The position numbers were made by a program, and so were the translations under genes. A model generated the notes under the pieces. The model saw only the letters and a list, made by a program, of their open reading frames with translations, ran no database searches and was not told the DNA's origin. Shown piece by piece: positions 40,761-52,846 of a stretch of 64,000 nucleotides of DNA. The stretch's first letter is position 1, and every line of letters begins with the position of its first letter. The stretch is from Evernia prunastri (Eukaryota; Ascomycota; Lecanoromycetes; Lecanorales; Parmeliaceae), in contig NKYR01000072.1 of the NCBI GenBank assembly GCA_003184365.1, forward strand, positions 124,001 through 188,000. The letters run 5' to 3'.

Positions 40761-43700
40761 ATGTCTCAACCTACTACGCCTGCCCGCTCGGTCGCGCGCT
40801 CTACGCTTTCAACGCCATCCACTGCCCAGCATGGCGCCTCGCCTCAAGAGCTCACTCCACGGAGTAAGGTCAAGGCTATGCTAGCAGCGGTTGATGATGA
40901 GTCTGATTCTGAGCCCATTCCGGAAGTCAAGAAATCAGAAAGAAGCGCCTTGTCAGCTGTCGCTGGTAATATTCAGAGGGTTTACGAACAGAAAGGCGTG
41001 AAGCAAGATGCCAACATTGGTCAGCGAGAGAATGAAGAGGCGGACGAGCATGAGGAAAGTGACGAATCACCAATTGTTCCAAGGGGCAGGTTGGCGGCCC
41101 GCCTCAATGGACAGACCTCCAACAGACGCGGATCTAGTTCGACCAATGAAGCTAAGGGTGATGGGGACGCTTATGCTAGGATCAAGAAGAAGCTTCTACA
41201 AGGACACGCCACGAAAGCCCTTAAGTCAACACGTGCAACTGAGAGCCCGGCAGCAAGCCCGGCAGCAAGTCCGGTGGCAAGGCCAGCAAAGCGTCAGAGA
41301 ACCTCAAGCATTGGCTCAAATGGCACTACTTCTAGAGCAAGCAGTATGACGAGGGACCGAAACCCTTCACCAGGCCTATTCCTAACCCCCGAACCAGTGT
41401 CTATGCAACAAGGTTCTCCACGGCATCCAGTCAATAGTGATGGATCAGATTCTGATCTACCTGCCAATCTTGAATCCAACAATCGTTTCCAAGAACTAGT
41501 GGCTAAGAAGAGGGCTGAACGTGAAGCGAGGGAGGCTGCAGAAAACCAAGATAAAGCGGAGAAGGCAGCACGGCAACGGTCATTCGAGAAAGCGCTCTCA
41601 CAAGATGCATCGTCAGGCTCAGGCCCCTCAGACGAGGAAAGGGCAACGGACCGGATGCTCACCCAACACTCCAGGCCAACGCGCAAGGCTAGCAAGAAGG
41701 CGCTTGAAGAGATGAATCGGGAGACACAGCGAATGAGTCGGAACATGCAGCTAGCCCATCAGGCTAAGACGAAGAAAAAGATAAGCAAACAAAGCCTCCT
41801 GGACCGATTCAATTTCCGCACGGCTATGACATCAATTGTGGAGGCCCCTCAAATGCCGAGCTCATCCACCGCTGCAAGCTCGGCCCCTGCTTCAGATACG
41901 GAAGATGCGCAAAACAAGGATTCACCCCCTACAAGTCCTGTTGCACCGGATGATTCCTTCTTGGCGCCCACAAACTTGCTAATTGACAAGCAGCCAGCAG
42001 GCACAATGGATACGATGCGAACATTGGAGCAAGAAGATGAGGAGTTACCAACCATGCTCGAAATGATGAGCCAGCCAATACAGAAAGTGGACAAGGGAAA
42101 GGGGAAAGCTATTGACTACAGTGAGGCAGACAACGCTCATAGTCTCGTCAGACGCCAGAAGACTGTTTTTAAACAACGCCCTATCAAAGTCCGCCTACCG
42201 AAGCCGATGTTAGATCGTGAGGATATCGACCTGGGTTCAGGCAGTGATTTGGAGGTCTTGCCTGTTCAAAAATCCAAGGCTTCGAGACTCGATGTCTTTG
42301 ATCGCCTGCCAGTAGGTAAGGTGCAAGAAGGCCGTTCAATGCAAACTCTTCGCGCGCTTGCCCACCTTAACTCTCCAGAGAAGCTGTCCCGCGCAAAGAA
42401 AGCATCGATGACTCAAGCAGATATGCAGATGTCGTTGCAACAGCGTGCCAGAAAACAAGCTATGGAAGAGCGGAGAGCAAAGATAGAAGACCTAAAACGT
42501 CGGGGCATCATTGTCCAAACTGCGGAGGAAAGAGAAAAGGATCAGGCAGAGGTGGAAAATCTGGTGGACAAGGCTCGGAGAGAAGCAGATGACATCATGC
42601 AGAAGGAAAAGAAGGCAGCAAAGAAGGAGAGAAAGGCGAAAGGCGAAGCGGATGGGCTAGCCGATAGCAGTGACGAGGATGAGGACTATGAAGCTGACTT
42701 AGACAATTCTGACCTTGAGCTATCTGGGTCTGATGAAGAAGAGCTCGAAAAAGGATCCGGAGAAGACATAGTCTCAGATGGCGAGCAGCTTGAAGACGAT
42801 GAAGATGGGGGTGTAGATTTGGTCGAGGGTAACGAGACTGCTGGCTTGATTGACCATGAGGCTTCCGAAGATTCTCAGGACGAAGAGGAAGAGGAAGCCG
42901 CTGTTGGAGATAGCAACGAGGATGACGATGAATCTCATGAACCCCACGTGCATCGGCGCAGGACTAAGATGGTTATCGACGATGACGATGACGATGACGA
43001 GAAGAATGAGCCATCCGCAACAGCCCAACACTCAAGCTCTGCGCCTGAAGTTCCCCAATTTCCCACCCTCGCAATACCACAGTCAATCGCTTCACCAATG
43101 GGAATGACCCAAGCTTTTGCAGCAACTATGGCTGATACGCAGACGCAAGGTCCCGATGAGGATTATGAGCAGGATTCTCTGGCCTTCCTTGGTCCACCAC
43201 CAGAGCCGAACTTCCCCATGTTCGATGAGACCGACTCCTTGCAGGTAGTGGAGGACAGTCAGAACGGCCTGCTTCTAGATACCAACGCAAATCAGAATAC
43301 TGACTCGTCAAAAGAGATCGATCTCCACTTCACTCAGTCCCAGATACGGTACAATGCGCTGGGTGATACTCAAGGACAAGTCTCGGCCAGTCAGATATCG
43401 GAGATTCCAGATCCGACACAAGATGTTGGGTTTATATTGTCTTCACCAGCTCCTGCGCGTTTTGTGTCTGATCCTCCATCCACTGTGGACACCGTTCTCC
43501 TGCCTGGTGCTGTTGGAACCGACTCGCCGATTAAGAAAAAGCGAGGACGCTTGCAAAGACGATTTGTAGTTGAGGAAGATCCTTTAGAAGAGGATGCAAT
43601 TTCGCCGGCAACTGATCATATCGTGGCCGAACATGACCCGACTATGAACGCTTTCGATGTGATGAAGAAAGCCAGGAGAAAGCACAAGCCTGAGACTCAA

Positions 43701-44968
43701 AGCTTCGACAAGAAAAGGAGCGAGGCCAAGGGCATGGTCGAAGAGCAAGCTCAGGAATCCGAAGACGAATATGCTGGTATTGGTGGAGCAAGTGACGATG
43801 AAAGTGATGGAGAAGAAGATGAATACGTTCGAGAAATGATAGATCGAGGTGAAGTCAATGTGAATGAGAGGGAGTTGGCGGCTCATTATGCGTAAGTCGG
43901 ATTCCCATCTCTGTTTTGTCGACGGGTTTACTTACCTATTCTAGGGACAATGAGAGAGCAAGAGATGAGAAGGATATCAAGAAGCTGTACAAAGACATCA
44001 ACAGCGGTGCGCTTCGCCGCAAACGCGGTGCCGAAATTGACCTCTCTGATTCCGAAGATGATGCTGAAACTCGCCGACGAAGGAAGCAACGAGAATTCGC
44101 CAAGATGAAAAAGGCTTTACTTTTAAATGAGAACGTCGGCAAGATTGCCGAAGATCCGAAGAAAGTGGCCTTCGTTCGAGCTATCGAAGATCGTGAGGGG
44201 GACGATGATCTCGACTTCTTAGTCGGTCCAGCAGAAGATTCCTTCAGAGCAGAGCCTGACACTCAGGAAGACGCCGAGTCACAAAATCAGCCTGCTCTAC
44301 CAGAGACTAACCCGGGGAAACGAAAACGTCCTCTCCAAGATTCTATCCCGGACAAAGGCAACATGCGTCCACCGCCAGCAGCCCGCCGGACACAAGCCCC
44401 CAAGAAACCTGCAACGCTCGCCGAAATCCGCGAATCCGTCTCCTTCCTCATCGAAGAGCCCGGCTCGATCAACATCGCCCCCGACCCTTCCTCCTCCGCC
44501 TCCGAAGACGAATCCAACCCGCAAAAGGAAAACCACCGCAACCCTCGCCGCCGCCCCAACCCCAACCCCATCATCGACCGCCTCTCCCTCAAACGCGCCG
44601 AGTCCGCCACCGCATCATCCACCTCCCGCCTCGCTTTCCACGACCCTTCCACCGCCAACCCTTCGATCGGCGGCTTCAAGGTGCCCAGTCTGCTCCGCCG
44701 TGCCACTACGACGAACCTCGCCGCCGACAACCACGGCATCACGACCTTGGCTGCCGCGACGACCGAGAGGGCGGCCGGGGGAGGGGAGAAGGGCGATTTT
44801 GTCAGGAGGGGGGGGACGAAGAAGAGTAGTGTGAACTGTTTCGCGAGGGAGACGGAGAAGAATAAAGTCATTGAGGGGGTGGAGAGGAGGAGGAAGGAGG
44901 AGAGGGAGAGGGTGGCGAAGGGGGGGATGATGAGACTAGGCGGTTTGGCCACGGGTGCTTTCGAGTAG
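40761..44968 (+). CDS. MRC1: Replication checkpoint mediator Mrc1 (claspin)
   Basis: Two exons, 40761-43891 and 43945-44968, with a 53-nt intron give 1384 aa. The start MSQPTTPARSVARST leads into LTPRSKVKAMLAAVDDESDS, a common opening of filamentous-fungal Mrc1. The protein is disordered and acidic overall, with long coiled-coil charged stretches (~560-640), Asp/Glu-rich blocks (~650-760) and SQ/TQ sites clustered at ~770-890 (TQTQG, FTQSQ, SQISE, PTQDV), expected targets of Mec1/ATR. A conserved MRC1-like block follows near 920-1070, including KKKRGRLQRRFVVEEDP and DEYVREMIDRGEVNVNE. Mrc1 travels with the replication fork, couples polymerase and helicase, and relays Mec1 signalling to Rad53. 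The C-terminal part is basic and Ser-rich, ending GGLATGAFE. Confidence 0.92.
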
Positions 44969-45163
44969 GATGATTGAGGACGATTTGGCGCTATGGTTTC
45001 CTTTTTTTTTTGCATAGCGGGTTCACTCATGCATATACCAATGAATTGGGGGCGCTGCCTTTCTCCACGAACAGCCGTTCTGACCGCCATTCCCCTCCCC
45101 TCCCCTCCCCTCCCCCAAGAAAATTCCACACCATCTCATCTCCACCTTCACCCGCAATCCTCC

Positions 45164-45460
45164 CTAGCCCCCAGCCCCCGCCCCCCCACTCTTACCCCCC
45201 TCATGACTCTTCGCGCTCCCGCTCGCACTCGCAGCAGCAGCGGTCGCAGGCCCATAGCTCCCCTTGCCCAGATCGAAGCTCAAACAAGCCGTCGGCAGCG
45301 CATACGCCGTCGCGAGCACCTCGTACGGCTCCTCGGCCCCGAACGAGTATTCGCCCACGTCGAGCTCCGCCTGCGCGGTGAGGCCGAGGCCGACGGAGGC
45401 GTTTGTGGTGATGTGGGTTAGGAGGGGGAAGATGTGCGCTGCTGAGGAGGAGGAGGGGGA

Positions 45461-45491
<31 letters not shown>

Positions 45492-47306
45492 AGAGAGGAG
45501 GCGTTTTCGCAGGAGGAGGTGGCGTCGGTGATGGTGGAGATGCTGCTAGTTAGGATCGGGGCGTCGAGGGAGAGGCCGGCGCCGGCGGTGCCGTGGGAGG
45601 AGAAGAAGGTGATGCCGAGGAGGAGGAGGGGCCGGAAGCCGGCGAGGGCGGTGAGGGAGATGGAGGGGAGGGCGGCTTGGATGGGGAGGGTTGTGACGGT
45701 TGTTTTGGAGCTGGTGGGGAGAAAAAACGGGGGAGTTAGATGGTTGGGGGGGTTTTTTTTGATGGGGTGAGGGGGGGGGGAAGATGCTTACAAGCCTGAT
45801 ATTGTGGATTGGTTTGTGTGTCTGAGGTCGAGGAGGACGCTTGAGTTGTTGGGTATCTGTTGCTCCGGTCAGTTTTTGCAGGGGCCGTCAGTCTGGTGGG
45901 GGTCAGACGGACCTGGACTTCGAAGCCGTAGGAGAAATCGACACTGGCGCCGAGCTTGAAGCCGACGAACACTTGGGGCACGAGCTCGGGTCCTACGGAT
46001 GCGATGCCCGGGATCTGCGTTGGGGTGCTGTCAGCTTGCCGACGTAACTTTTTGGTGGAGAGGAGGACCGCTGACCTGGAAGGGCGTCAGGGGGATCGTG
46101 GGCAGTGGCGCTGTGTAGTTGTAGAGCGTTTCGGAAGCGGAGACCGTGCTCTCGAGCTCGATATGGGCGCCGAAATCGTTCGTGGTGAATTGCACGTAGC
46201 CGTGCTGGACGTAGTCGATGACGCTTTCGGTGAGGTTGACGATTCCTTGGGTTGTGTTGGGGCTCGCGTGGTTCGTGCCTCCGACGGTCAGTGATCCGGC
46301 GACGAGGTCGATGCTCCCTTGGACTGTGCAGTTTTTGCACTTTACGTTGAAACCGACGGGCGGTCTGGAAGACTGTCAGAGAGGAATTCGTGTGATGTGT
46401 TTGGGGAAGGAAACTTACATTTCAGGGCCTGTGACGGAGAGCTTCAAAGAAGGATCGGGGGGTAAGATAGATTTATCAAGCCATTGTCCTTTGAAGGGCG
46501 CACTCGCATTGTAATTACTAGGCGTAGACGAGGGTGCTGCGGGATAGGGTATCGACGAAGTCGCTGCAACAGATGATGTCGTAGCTGCTTGACGAGGTTC
46601 TAGGCTGCCGTGGCGACGGAGGACGAATTCCTCGTCACTTTTGCCAAAGTCGAGCGTCATTGAGTCGAAGGTGCTTTTCCAAGGGACTCCAGTGACAGAG
46701 AGGATGATGACCTGATTATCAAGGTCAAGTGTAGCTTCCGATACCCTATGGTCGTTAGCCATTGTTCGATGTTTTGTTGGACTTACTTACATGTGCGGCA
46801 TTCGCTCTCCATTCTCATTACAACCTTCGTGCGAAGTAACAAGGAGAAAGCTGTCCACGCTCGTGAATTCATTGTGAGTACGTTTCAAGAGCTTCGTCGA
46901 CTTGAAATATAGGTGGATTTCGGAAGAGTAGCAGCCGATACGTTCGATATGATGCTCGACGTCCTCGAGTATCAACGTTGGAGTCTTAAATTGCATCCCT
47001 AATTTGGCAGCAAATTGAGAAGTCGACCCATGACTATCAGCTTTAATGGCAAATGTCAGTAAACGTCATTGATGAGGGATGACCATACTTGCCGTCCAGG
47101 TAGTGCAAGTTGTGGTCATATTGAAGACAGCCTTTGACATCTCGAGTGCCGAGCTCATGGCTTCGTTTAACTGCTCTCAACCGTCGCTCGGGCAGTATTG
47201 CATCTTCATGTCCTAAGTCACGTACAAGAACATTGTCCAAACTCAAGGCTTCATTAGCGAAAATGACGAAGTATAGAAGAAATGCATGCAACATCCAAAG
47301 TGCCAT
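45164..47306 (-). CDS. Seven-exon secreted fungal protein, Ser-rich
   Basis: Exons 47306-47089, 47033-46791, 46745-46419, 46364-46076, 46014-45913, 45856-45792 and 45710-45164 are phase-consistent and give 596 aa. The start MALWMLHAFLLYFVIFANEA is a signal peptide; another ATG lies four codons later. The N-terminal half has ILEDVEHHIERIGCYSSEI, then TSHEGCNENGERMPHM and ILSVTGVPWKSTFDSMTLDF. The second half has VGFNVKCKNCTVQGSI followed by beta-rich repeats. This resembles, from memory, the fungal DUF7029/DUF7223 pair of extracellular proteins of unknown role. A poly-Ser run lies in the last exon, and the C-terminus is Ala/Gly/Ser-rich but lacks a clear GPI hydrophobic tail. Intron 1 may alternatively use a GC donor one codon earlier. 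No neighbour explains its role. Confidence 0.72.
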
Positions 47307-48846
47307 AGCGAGCCAAGTCAATGCGATGCTCGAGATTGTTATGTAGAGGGAAACTTGGGCAGAGACCTTCGGAAAGTAGACCACACAATAGGGCACATTG
47401 ATTGATATGTATATATATGCGTCAGCATCGCCTGTTCATTGCTACGAATATGGATAGCCCCTAGCAACAGTGAGGGATGGATATATAGCACATTTAATAG
47501 CGGGGAGCGACGAGTCAATGTTGCATCTGAAGTCAGCCAAGGCGGTGCAATGCTAAGAGATGCGACGCAGTGTTTCAAGGCTCTGAATATACGAAAAAGG
47601 CAAAGATCACGAAAACGTCCATGTTATAGAAGGTGTTTCAGACTTTGGAAGCACGAGGGGGTTCAAAACGCAGGTCCTTGGCACCAATGGAAGGACTGAT
47701 ATTCAAACCCCCAAGCGTTAAAAAAATCGTAAGACCGATGCTATACTGGATTCAGATCTGATCTTGACTCGGATGGTGGGTGACATTTCAGCCCATATGC
47801 ACTTTGCCGCTCGCCTGCAGCTCCTACAGACGGGGGCTGTGTTCAGACCGAAACACAAAAAGTGACAGCGCTGCACCAAAGGCATGGTATCTGATCGACG
47901 CGCTTAGACCGAGGTAGACTGTAGTGACAAAAAAAGTGCCATGTGGAGAGCTCTCATAGCCTTTCGATGCTGGCGGAAGGACCCTCTTGAGATTGGTACA
48001 CGGGACTCACTCCTAAGGTATTGACCAAATTCCACCTTGGGATCCTCGAGTTAGTATTCTATACCATGAATAGTGGTGCCTCTGGAACGTGAGGCTATAT
48101 TCAGCTAAAGTACTTTAGGAAGAAAACAAGCCCAGCGTGCCCGGAAGATTTCATGCGGGTAGAGTAGGCATGTGACGAGGTTGCAGTAGCGCCGTTTTGA
48201 AACGCAGACTAAAGTACCGCAGATCATTTTGCTTTCGTACACCAATCAAAGCGCCTCTCGTTTACAGTTGAACGATATCGTTGCAGCGGCCGATCTAAAG
48301 TCGCGGTAGTGTTCCTGCTCAACATCTTGCCTTGAGAATGAATGCCCGATCCATGATAGCTGTAGACGAGGCTGAGTAGGTACTTGCGGGATGTTGTGGC
48401 CAGTCTTAACTCTGTGACTTGCAAGACCACTGCGCCGCTGTCCACAGTACGGCTTCGTGAACTTATCTGGTAGGTTAATGGTAGGGAAAAGGGGCAGAAA
48501 GGTGCCCATTACACGTAGAGCTCGTTCTGAGTGAGGCACGGGTTAAAGTTGCTGTACCCCATGCTGGAGAAGATCGAACTTGGTTTTCCAGGCTTGCACA
48601 AGGTTATGTACACGGGAGAGGAAGCTTTTCGGTGAGGTAGTGCCATATCGACGATGAAAGATGTTGGTAGATCTAAGATTGGTCTGAAGTATGTTAGCTC
48701 GCCGTAGCCGGTGGACAAGATCGGGAAGTTGCGCGTTTAGACGTTTGGCATACCAGCATTGTCTTCGTGCTCGTGCGGTGTCAAGCTGGATTTTTTGACC
48801 GCCCGTCACATGGTCTTCCTATCGAGAAGCAATCACCGCTTGTATT
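47307..48846. other. Intergenic, no gene seen
   Basis: 1.5 kb holding only short ORFs on both strands. Upstream region of the secreted-protein gene on the left and 3' flank of the next gene on the right. Confidence 0.5.
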
Positions 48847-49874
48847 TCAGTCCTCCAGTACCTTCCACTCAATAGCCACCATGTAGAATTCACGTCCCAC
48901 AGGCACTTCCCATGTAGGCTCCCTTATGCCCACTACGCAGCCCACTTCGACCTCTGTCTCGCCCCTCCCCTTCCCCACAAGCATCCATACCTTCGCCTCA
49001 CTCCTTTCCTGGACAAGTATGATTCTCTCATTCGGGTCCTTCATCTGACAGCCTCCGACTCTCAGCCTCATATCCCAGAATTCTCTCTCTCCTCTTCTTG
49101 CATGTGCCCGGTTGTGCGCCTGCTGTGAGGTCTCAACGATCCAATCCCGGACAGTGGACGCAAGTCCGCCCGGGACATATTTCTGACCTCGACGGTGAGG
49201 GGAAAAGAAGGCGGGCACAGCGGCTGTTGGAGAGGGAGAGCGCGGTGGAAGTATTAGGGGAGGTCTCGACGGAATTGATGGGGCCCCGGTAGGCTTGGGC
49301 GTTGGAAGGACGAAGCGTGGCTTTGCATGTGTAATGGAGTTGTTGTAAGAAGGTTTCTCGCAATCGTCTTCTTCTATTGTAGGATATGGTGGCGTTGTTG
49401 GAGGGGGGGATGGAGAATGAGGGTCAGAAGATATAATCACTGCCTCCGGGGGATCTAGACGGCGGCGCTTTGTGGTTGGTTGTGTAGGTAAAGCAGGTGT
49501 AGATCCATCAGTCTCCAGTCCCTCGATGTCCTCATCTTCTGATCCAGCCTCCTCAATGTCTTCCCGATTCTTGTTTTGTATCGCGCCGGCCAAGGGGGGC
49601 CATCTGGAGAGGGGTGAGGCGCGCTGGGTTGCTGCTGTTGCATTCTCAGTCCCCGGCTTTTGGGTAGAGCTGAAATTGAATCTTGGTGCTGGGGTGAATT
49701 GCTGGTAGGAGGTCGTTTGAGACGCTCCTTGCTGGTAGCGAAGAGACGACGTTCTGGGTGTGGGATTGGCAGGTCTTGACGTGATGAAACGATGAGGCGA
49801 AGGTGTCTGGACTGTCAGCCAGAGCAGCCTACATGGCAGAGTGGTAATCGGCTTACGATTGGGGGCGGCGCCAT
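48847..49874 (-). CDS. Uncharacterised protein with tiny first exon
   Basis: Two exons: 49874-49857, coding only MAPPPI, and 49806-48847, split by a 50-nt intron with a GTAAGC donor and CCAG acceptor; 325 aa in total. The first ATG lies in good context and the long exon has no in-frame ATG near its start, which supports the mini-exon. Residues ~1-230 are disordered and rich in Pro, Ser, Thr and basic clusters (TTKRRRLDPP), suggesting a nuclear protein. The C-terminal ~100 residues look folded: VRDWIVETSQQAHNR, RERIILVQER-like beta strands (actual NERIILVQERSE), VGCVVGIREPTWEVPVG and FYMVAIEWKVL. This could be a small beta-barrel (OB-like) domain, but that is a guess. No family recognised. Confidence 0.72.
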
Positions 49875-50422
49875 GGCCGACAAAGATGCTCTGTTCACAT
49901 ATCCGACGTGGTTTGGTAGGAAGTATCCGATCACTTCTTGGCTCAGCCTTACGAGATGTTTACCCGTTGTCCCCTTTCGGCCCTAGCGCATATGCGCCTC
50001 ACCTCGAGCATTCATGTCTCGATTGTGCTTTGACAAGATCCATATCTTCTAGCAAGTATACTCTCAGAAGTCGCTATCACTAGATGTATCTCATGCACGA
50101 AGCTCTCACGGCTCCTCATCGAATAATGCTACTGTGGCTTTGAATTGTTCGCATGAAGTATTGGAAGCGGTTCTCGCAGCGCATGGTAACCCACAACAGA
50201 TGTCTGGTCATGATGTCTCAATAACAAGGCGTTGATTACGTCTATGGTAGAAGCCTCACGGTCTACCAAGTCCTCCAGTTCTCCAGTCTCTCAGTCGAGA
50301 AGTCGTTCAACACATAATCGGGTGATTAACCGCGCAGAAACGGGTACGTACTTGGTTGAGGATTGAGCCCTGATTGTCCTAAACCGCCGAGGTGAGATAC
50401 CCTACACTTCACCACGCTTCCC
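49875..50422. promoter_or_regulatory. Divergent intergenic region
   Basis: Separates the mini-exon gene (minus) from the F-box-like gene (plus). The last ~20 bases before the downstream ATG encode LHFTTLP in frame, suggesting that coding sequence may extend into this region (see the next entry). Confidence 0.4.
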
Positions 50423-51001
50423 ATGGAAATTCGCAACCTGGTCTACGGCCATGTCTTCGACTTTACCTCCATCACGCTTCAGCCCGGTGGTACGGGTAAG
50501 AGTCTACTCTTGACTCCGCTGCCTGGGCGAGACGATGGCTTCTACAATATGTCTGACCCGTCAGAAATCCTCGCGCTTTTTTTCTTCAATAGCCAAATTT
50601 CGGACGAGGCAGCGATCTTCTTTTACGGCAAGATGCATTTCACCGGCCAATGGCGGGAGATCAGAAACTTTGTCAATGGGATTGGGCCTCTCCGCAGAAC
50701 GGTGGTCAGAAATGTGGAAATCTCGCACACAGCTTCGCTACCATTTGATTTCGACGGTGGCGAAAATTTGGAGCTGCTGACCCGACTACCGAGCCTCCGA
50801 AAGGTACGCATTACTGCCTCTGTGCAAATTTTTTCGGGCCTTATCGATGAACTCTTCGGAGGTGGTCTCATGGAAATAGTAGGAGAAGTCGAGACTATTG
50901 TCTACAACATCGTTTATCGCCGGAAGCAGATCCATCGAGACCCATATGAAATATACGTCCGCCAAGAATATACTTGCCGCTGGGCTCCGCTCACACCGTA
51001 A
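50423..51001 (+). CDS. 2EXR/F-box-like fungal protein
   Basis: An open frame of 192 aa starts MEIRNLVYGHVFDF. The pattern TLPMEIRNLVYGHVF, followed by LFFFNSQISDEAAIFFYGK, is the 2EXR/F-box-like signature of fungal proteins, as in the gene at 24.7 kb. The LP that normally precedes MEIR is encoded just upstream of this ATG, but an in-frame TGA lies about 20 bases before that. The true N-terminus may therefore come from a short upstream exon, or the protein may be slightly truncated. The C-terminal part (RKVRITASVQIF, VETIVYNIVYR) is typical beta/alpha body sequence. The function of this family is mostly unknown. Confidence 0.7.
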   Translation: MEIRNLVYGHVFDFTSITLQPGGTGKSLLLTPLPGRDDGFYNMSDPSEILALFFFNSQISDEAAIFFYGKMHFTGQWREIRNFVNGIGPLRRTVVRNVEISHTASLPFDFDGGENLELLTRLPSLRKVRITASVQIFSGLIDELFGGGLMEIVGEVETIVYNIVYRRKQIHRDPYEIYVRQEYTCRWAPLTP

Positions 51002-51680
51002 TTGGCGCCCATAGAGCACCTAAGTGGAGAGAGCAGACACGCCTCTTTGGGGAGGAAGAAGACTGGTCGAGATGGGAGGGAATATTTAACGGTGGAATAA
51101 GCTGTATCGCGAAAGATGAATTAAGAGCGCTCTGAAATACTGATGGACTTGGGGACTTTCTTCGCACTACTGAAAGACTTGAACGGCAAAGCGTGTGCGC
51201 CCTGAGGACTCCTGCATTATGGACGAGAGGTGGATGGTGGACGGAAGATGCTGGGTAGGGCATGGGCGCTGTTAGCTTGCTACACCTTGACCGCCAATCA
51301 AGCACATTGGGATTCTGTGAAATAAAAATGATCGACTCAAAGTGCTCGGCTCAAAGTGCCTTCTGTGCGCCCTGGAATACCAATCCATTGTAATTGGAAA
51401 GTCTAGCTGTATGAACGTACTGAAATTCAGTGTCCATTTTGCCGCGCAAGGACGACGTCACAGAGTAGCTATTGTAAGCGCGGGTGCTCGATAACTTGCA
51501 TTTCGCAGCATTTTGATCGGAAGTAATTGACAGTTGATAGTCATAGACAAGAAATTTGCTTCATCCCGGCTGGAATTCCTCAGGACTGCCGCCTTTTCCC
51601 CGTATGCCTGCTGAGTGCTTGCAATATTGGAACACTTTCTCTGCCTTAGGAAAGCCACTGTCGAGATAGGAGAAGCCGTC
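51002..51680. other. Convergent intergenic region
   Basis: 3' flanks of the F-box-like gene and of the BTB gene. No other feature was recognised. Confidence 0.5.
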
Positions 51681-52364
51681 TCATTCTTCGGAATCGGTGC
51701 AGACCGGTGTGTAATGATGTTTATGATAGGAGCAATTTGACTCTCCTCTCGGGTGAAGGTTGTCGTCCTTGTAGAATCTGGCAAGCCAAGACGTAAAGTC
51801 GATCGCAATCTCGCCACCGACCTCAAGAAAGTCGTGGTATTCGGAATCGTCGAAGACAGTGATTCCGTCAGTGCAAGCTGTCCAAGCTTTTTGTCCTAGG
51901 ATAAGTCTGCGCAATGGGTCTTCTGCGGATGTCTTCTCATAGATAGATCGAATGGTATGTGCAGTCACGTTCGGTGAGCATAGACGGTAGAATTTAAGAA
52001 TATGATCCATGGTCTCGTTCTGGAGGTGTTCCAGACAGAGCTTTTTGGCTAGAACGACCAAGTCGAAATATGCTGGAAGATCGGCCTCTGAAGGAACGCT
52101 CATCACAGGTGCTCCATACAGCCACCCCACAAGAAGCTCGAAGCTCTCCACGGTATCATCGGGAAGAGCGAGCTCCTGAGTCTCCGCCTCTTTGAAGTGA
52201 CCCTTAAAAGAGGCCTTGAAAAACTCAGATCGTTGGCAGAGCAAGTCGCGGTGCAGTCGAAACTCCTTTCGTTCCTCGCCAAGGTAGATATTGACCATAT
52301 TACGATTCATGTATCTAGCAATTATTAGGTGATTTCTTCTTTCACAGGCTGGGCAATCAGACAT
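51681..52364 (-). CDS. BTB/POZ domain protein
   Basis: A single open frame of 227 aa starting MSDCPACERRNHL. From about residue 25 it shows a BTB fold: VNIYLGEERKEFRLHRDLLC, SEFFKASFKGHFKEAET, ELALPDDTVESFELLVGWLY and LVVLAKKLCLEHLQNETM. Fungal genomes carry many such short BTB proteins. BTB domains dimerise and often serve as adaptors for cullin-3 ubiquitin ligases, but no partner domain is present here. The first ~20 residues contain CPAC and could belong to a separate exon or come from intron read-through; a splice just before YMNRNMVNIYLG would also be possible. Start therefore uncertain. Confidence 0.8.
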   Translation of the reverse strand: MSDCPACERRNHLIIARYMNRNMVNIYLGEERKEFRLHRDLLCQRSEFFKASFKGHFKEAETQELALPDDTVESFELLVGWLYGAPVMSVPSEADLPAYFDLVVLAKKLCLEHLQNETMDHILKFYRLCSPNVTAHTIRSIYEKTSAEDPLRRLILGQKAWTACTDGITVFDDSEYHDFLEVGGEIAIDFTSWLARFYKDDNLHPRGESNCSYHKHHYTPVCTDSEE

Positions 52365-52846
52365 ACTGGCCAATCGACGTGAGCCCAGGTGCTTGAAGCA
52401 CTTTGTCTACAGGTAGGGTACCAAAAATAGACTCCATGAAAGCTGGGCGTGAAATTGATGACTCACGTGAGGATGAAGAATGGTGGTTGTATCTGGCAGT
52501 TTCAAAGATGTGTATGCGGAGGAAGGCCTTAACTTTTATCTAGGTAGACGAATGTGACTTTGTAAGTCTAGCGTAAGTTAGTGTTAACATGGCGACAACA
52601 TAATTTGTAATCAAAGGACTCACGTGTTGACGTTTTTACCTTGACACAAACAGATACCCAGAGCATGCCAGTGTCCCTGTCCATGACCATAACCATTTCC
52701 GCGATTCTAGATCATGCTGTACGGTTGCCCTTGTCCATACTGTGGCTGGAGGTAGTTAGTTTGTATTGGATTCGATGTGTGATGGCGCTGGTATAAGAGT
52801 GTTGCGGTGCATCTTATTCTCTCCTACAACTGCTGGAATTCGGTGT
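52365..52846. other. Intergenic between BTB and PLD-like genes
   Basis: No gene recognised. Probable promoter of the BTB gene and 3' flank of the PLD-like gene. Confidence 0.5.

Noticed and set aside
44287..45129. 280-codon minus-strand ORF opposite the MRC1 end
   Set aside because: Shadow of MRC1 exon 2; Arg/Leu-rich with no domain.
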